A DNA stretch of 16,837 bases. Source: Candidatus Omnitrophota bacterium (GTDB lineage: Bacteria > Omnitrophota > 4484-213). The notes below the pieces were generated by a model, which was not told the origin of the DNA, did no database searches, and saw nothing but the letters and a program-made list of their open reading frames with translations. The DNA is taken from assembly GCA_003645805.1 (NCBI GenBank), contig QNCL01000012.1, positions 1-16,837 on the forward strand, read 5' to 3'. The stretch's first letter is position 1. The number at the start of each line of letters is the position of its first letter. The position numbers and the translations under genes were made by a program. Positions 14,022 through 16,837 of the stretch are shown here, piece by piece.

Positions 14022-14949
14022 CAGCGTTTTTCTTATAATCTTCTAATATCTGGCGATGATCAAAGGCAATCTCTTCGGGAAGTTCAGATAAAGAGAATAC
14101 CTTTACTTCCTGAGCATCACTCTCTGCCTTCATCTTTCCTTGCCCCTTTGCAATGAATACTGTAGAAACAGTATGAAAGCGAGGATCGCGCTCAGGAGCA
14201 GAATAGGTATGAAACTGTTTTACCTCTGTTATCTCAAGTCCTGTCTCTTCTTTAACCTCTCGCTTCACTGCTTCTTCTAATCTCTCTCCATAGTCCACAA
14301 ACCCTCCAGGTAGAGCCCAGCCAAAAGGAGGATTTTTTCTCTTTATCAACACTACCCTTCCCTCTTTCTCTACAATCGCATCCACGGTGACAAAAGGCCC
14401 GTTTCCTATCTTCCTCTCTATATAGGAAAGATAGTTATGCACTACCTTATTAAAGATCCTCTCATCCTCTTGGCGATAAAGCACGAGAACAATCTCCTCC
14501 AAACAGGAATCGGTGCTGCGCAGATGGGAAAAGATTGCTTGTGAAATAACCTTTGCCGATAATTCCAAAGGAAATTTTCCAACTCCACAACCTAAAGCAG
14601 GAAAAGCAATACTCTTTATCCCTTTTTCCTCTGCTCTCTTTAACGCGTTAAGTGTAGCCTCGCGAATTATCCTTTCATTGGTCTTAAAGTCCATACCCAT
14701 CGTAGCGGCATGAATGACATAGTTCGCTTTCAAATTGCCAGCATTAGTGACTATCGCCTCTCCAATAGGAATAGGAGAAAATCTATTCGCCTCCTCTTGA
14801 ATAGAAGGACCCCCTTTGCGTCTTATGGCTCCTGCAACTCCTCCACCCATTAACAGTCTATTATTTGCTGCATTTACAATTGCTTCTTTATCCTGCTCTG
14901 TGATATCTCCCTGAATTACCTCTATCCTACACCCTTTTATTCTTACCAT
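14005..14949 (-). CDS. Macro domain fused to Nudix hydrolase
   Basis: A 314-residue cytoplasmic two-domain protein. Residues about 6-175 are a macro domain: VIQGDIT, VNAANNRLLMGGGVAGAI (25-42), GEAIVTNAG, YVIHAAT and AFPALGCGVGKFP (115-127), the loops that hold ADP-ribose in Af1521-like proteins. Residues about 184-305 are a Nudix hydrolase with a perfect Nudix box from Gly216 to Leu238 (GFVDYGE, then REVKEETGL) after PFGWALPG, as in ADP-ribose pyrophosphatases. Macro proteins bind ADP-ribose or remove it from substrates, and Nudix enzymes can split free ADP-ribose to AMP and ribose 5-phosphate. One chain doing both is my inference. GGAGG lies 6-7 nt before the ATG. It sits 15 bp after trpC and overlaps ftsW by 17 bp. 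Confidence 0.93.
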   Translation of the reverse strand: MVRIKGCRIEVIQGDITEQDKEAIVNAANNRLLMGGGVAGAIRRKGGPSIQEEANRFSPIPIGEAIVTNAGNLKANYVIHAATMGMDFKTNERIIREATLNALKRAEEKGIKSIAFPALGCGVGKFPLELSAKVISQAIFSHLRSTDSCLEEIVLVLYRQEDERIFNKVVHNYLSYIERKIGNGPFVTVDAIVEKEGRVVLIKRKNPPFGWALPGGFVDYGERLEEAVKREVKEETGLEITEVKQFHTYSAPERDPRFHTVSTVFIAKGQGKMKAESDAQEVKVFSLSELPEEIAFDHRQILEDYKKNADATKA

Positions 14950-14964
14950 CGCTATCCTCCCAGA

Positions 14965-15741
14965 CTACTCTTCCATCATCTCTCTTATTCTCCTAACAAT
15001 ATCTTTTGCTTGCAAAAACGCCTCTCCGATCAACACCGCATCTACTCCTAAATCCCTGAGATATCTAATGTCCTCCTTCTTTCTTATTCCACTCTCGCTA
15101 ACTATCAACTTATCTGGAGGGATTAAATGAATAAGATTCTCTGTGGTTTTTATGTTCACCTGGAGTGTATCCAGATCTCGATTATTGATTCCGATAATCT
15201 TCGCTGAAGTAGAAACAAGTTTTTTTATATCCTGTTCATTGTGCACCTCTACCAATGCCTCTATCCCAAACTCCTCGCAAAGGTTCAAGAATCTCTTGAT
15301 CTCTCTCTCACTCAATAATCGGCTAATTAACAGAACTGCATCTGCACCGTAGAAGACCGACTGATAAATTTGGTATTCATCTATGATAAAATCCTTACAT
15401 AGAATAGGCAAGGAGATGGCTTCTTTTATCTCTTTAAGATAAGATAGACTTCCTCCAAAGAATTCCTCTTCAGTGAGCACAGAGATTGCTTTTGCTCCCT
15501 CTTGCTCATAGATGCGGGCAATTTCCAGATAATTAAACTCTTCCTTTCTTCTAAATTCTCCAAAAGAGGGAGATCTCTGTTTTATCTCTGCAATCAAACT
15601 CAAACCCGCTGAGGCTATTGCTTTCCTAAAATCTCTTCTCTTTTTTTTCTTTTCTATCTCTTTCAATATTTCCTTAACGGGCAAGAGTTTTTTTGCCTCT
15701 TCCACTCTCTGTTTCTTTCTCGCAATAATCTGGTTTAACAT
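14965..15741 (-). CDS. trpC: Indole-3-glycerol phosphate synthase TrpC
   Basis: A 258-residue TIM-barrel enzyme that closes CdRP to indole-3-glycerol phosphate in tryptophan synthesis. The active-site segments are in order: LIAEIKQRSPSFG (catalytic Lys), ISVLTEEEFFGGS, ILCKDFIID (catalytic Lys), GADAVLLI, ALVEVHN (Glu), IGINNRDL (Asn-Arg), VSESGI and VLIGEAFL. It is a monofunctional length, with no fused TrpF. The ATG overlaps the trpD stop by 7 bp. The next gene is not a trp gene, so trpF, trpB and trpA must lie elsewhere if present. Confidence 0.97.
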   Translation of the reverse strand: MLNQIIARKKQRVEEAKKLLPVKEILKEIEKKKKRRDFRKAIASAGLSLIAEIKQRSPSFGEFRRKEEFNYLEIARIYEQEGAKAISVLTEEEFFGGSLSYLKEIKEAISLPILCKDFIIDEYQIYQSVFYGADAVLLISRLLSEREIKRFLNLCEEFGIEALVEVHNEQDIKKLVSTSAKIIGINNRDLDTLQVNIKTTENLIHLIPPDKLIVSESGIRKKEDIRYLRDLGVDAVLIGEAFLQAKDIVRRIREMMEE

Positions 15742-16748
15742 CCCTGTTCACTGAACCTCTTCCATTCCTCTAACTTCTTCATCGCTTTTCCTGAATCTAT
15801 GCTCTCCTTTGCCATCTTGATGCCTTCTTTAATATCCTTTGCTTTATTGGCGGTGTAAAGAGCGCAACCACTATTTAACACTACCACATCTCGAGGAGGA
15901 AACCTCCTGCCTTTGAACACCTCTAAGATAATCTGGGCATTTCTTGAAACTTCTCCTCCTAATAAATCCTCTATACTTGAGCGCGAAAAACCAAAGTCTA
16001 AAGGCTCAATCTCATAGTGGCTAATTTTACCGTTATTTACCTCCCAGAGATAATTCTTATCTGTGGTAGAGAGTTCATCTAAACCATCGGCACTATGCAC
16101 CAGAAGGCAGCGAAGAGAACCTAAATTTTTTAATGCCTCTGCCAGAGTATAGCCCAGGGTTTTATCATACACACCCAATAACTGGTATTTTGCTCCTGCA
16201 GGATTGACCAGAGGACCTAAAATGTTAAATATGGTGCGGATACCTATCTCTCTGCGGGTAGGTAAAACATTCTTCATTGCCGGATGAAACAAAGGCGCAA
16301 ACAGGAAAGTGATACCTATTTTTCTTAAACACTCCTCTGCCCTTTCTTTTTTCATCTCAATATCTATCCCTAAAGCCTTGAGCACATCTGCACTTCCACA
16401 TTTACTGGAGATGGAACGATTGCCGTGCTTTGCCACCGCTACTCCACAGGCAGAAACTACAATCGCGCAAGCAGTAGAGATATTGAATGTGCCTTTCCCA
16501 TCTCCTCCTGTTCCACAGGTATCCAGAACATCTCTTTCAGGGTTTATCTTAAGGGCATACTTGCGCATAATCCTTGCTCCAGCAGTAATCTCCTGGGCAC
16601 TTTCTCCTTTCATCTTCAGAGCAACAAGAAAGGCAGAAATCTGAGAAGGGGAGAGATTACCTTGCATAATCTCTTCCATTATCCTTTCCATTTCATATTC
16701 GGATAAATCCTCTCTGTTCACTAACTTGCCAATTATCTCTTTGATCAT
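15735..16748 (-). CDS. trpD: Anthranilate phosphoribosyltransferase TrpD
   Basis: A 337-residue enzyme of normal length that joins anthranilate and PRPP in the second dedicated step of tryptophan synthesis. Seen: N-terminal helical domain, the PRPP loop LDTCGTGGDGKGTFNIST with GTGGDG at 79-84, KHGNRSISSKCGSAD (107-121, anthranilate and PRPP binding), FLFAPLFHPAMKNV, RTIFNILGPLVNPA and HSADGLDELSTT with the acidic pair for magnesium. No TrpG domain is fused. The ATG at 16748 has GGAGGAGAG immediately upstream. The gene has 89 bp of upstream sequence in the window containing the second palindrome, so this may be the start of a transcription unit. Confidence 0.97.
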   Translation of the reverse strand: MIKEIIGKLVNREDLSEYEMERIMEEIMQGNLSPSQISAFLVALKMKGESAQEITAGARIMRKYALKINPERDVLDTCGTGGDGKGTFNISTACAIVVSACGVAVAKHGNRSISSKCGSADVLKALGIDIEMKKERAEECLRKIGITFLFAPLFHPAMKNVLPTRREIGIRTIFNILGPLVNPAGAKYQLLGVYDKTLGYTLAEALKNLGSLRCLLVHSADGLDELSTTDKNYLWEVNNGKISHYEIEPLDFGFSRSSIEDLLGGEVSRNAQIILEVFKGRRFPPRDVVVLNSGCALYTANKAKDIKEGIKMAKESIDSGKAMKKLEEWKRFSEQGC

Positions 16749-16776
16749 CTCTCCTCCAATCTTTTAATCTCTGAGA

Positions 16777-16782
16777 ATTATC
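16777..16782 (-). promoter_or_regulatory. Candidate -10 box upstream of trpD
   Basis: GATAAT on the minus strand, about 28 bp before the trpD ATG. No good -35 hexamer lies at 16-18 bp; that position falls in the middle of the 21-bp palindrome. If real, the promoter would depend on, or be blocked by, a protein at the palindrome. Weak evidence. Confidence 0.25.
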
Positions 16783-16792
16783 CTTTTTCACC

Positions 16793-16813
16793 TTTCCACC
16801 CCAGGGGTGGAAA
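16793..16813. repeat. 21-bp perfect palindrome, copy 2
   Basis: Identical to the copy at 5789-5809 (arm TTTCCACCCC, centre A, reverse-complement arm, then C on the plus strand). It is 45 bp upstream of the trpD ATG. A GGTGAAA word lies beside both copies: 2 nt after the plus-strand end at copy 1, and directly after the palindrome on the minus strand at copy 2. No U-run follows it on either strand. No trp leader peptide or attenuator is visible around it. Confidence 0.95.
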
Positions 16814-16837
16814 CATTGATTCCATCTATCAAAAAAA

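Noticed and set aside
16749..16837. Tryptophan leader peptide and attenuator before trpD
   Set aside because: No short frame with tandem Trp codons and no competing hairpins with a T-run are seen in the 89 bp available.

Overview
The window holds 18 complete or nearly complete protein genes, one 3'-truncated gene at the left edge and one tRNA gene, all on the minus strand. Reading order is therefore right to left. The sequence is moderately AT-rich. The coding strand is visibly purine-rich, with frequent AGA/AGG arginine and ATA isoleucine codons. An NlpD-type lipoprotein, an RfaE2-type heptose adenylyltransferase, a complete-looking set of mur enzymes and a lipoprotein signal suggest a diderm, peptidoglycan-making bacterium. 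Gene order and divergence look like an uncultivated candidate-phylum lineage (Omnitrophota- or Aerophobota-like is a guess, not shown by the sequence). Many starts are TTG or GTG and most neighbours overlap or nearly touch, which indicates a compact genome.

Region A (16837 to 5855): trpD and trpC (tryptophan), a macro-Nudix fusion protein, then part of a cell-wall/division cluster (ftsW, murG, murC, murB), a patatin-like lipase and a membrane-anchored alpha/beta hydrolase. After a 57-bp gap comes a tightly overlapping trio: a PflX-type radical SAM protein, a SagB-type nitroreductase with an N-terminal membrane segment, and a Mth938-domain protein. An identical 21-bp perfect palindrome lies at each end of this block, at 5789-5809 and 16793-16813.

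Region B (5854 to 2905): a 188-bp intergenic region carries the palindrome, tandem 13-bp repeats and a near-consensus sigma70 promoter (TTTACA, 17 bp, TATAAT). It drives a GT4-type glycosyltransferase, rfaE2, thiD2, thiE and tRNA-Gly(CCC). The tRNA gene overlaps the thiE stop codon, and thiD2/thiE are a split version of a commonly fused protein.

Region C (2881 to 1): an NlpD-like LysM/LytM lipoprotein lacking the zinc-peptidase residues, an archaeal-type AAA ATPase with a winged helix and a degenerate nuclease-like tail, and the N-terminal part of an exported protein ending in a possible TPR.

No mobile element, CRISPR array, rRNA or phage gene was seen. The points most worth a second look are the paired palindromes, the thiE-tRNA overlap, the macro-Nudix fusion, the MurB active-site changes and the radical SAM/nitroreductase/Mth938 cassette. 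There is no clear new defence or mobile system here.
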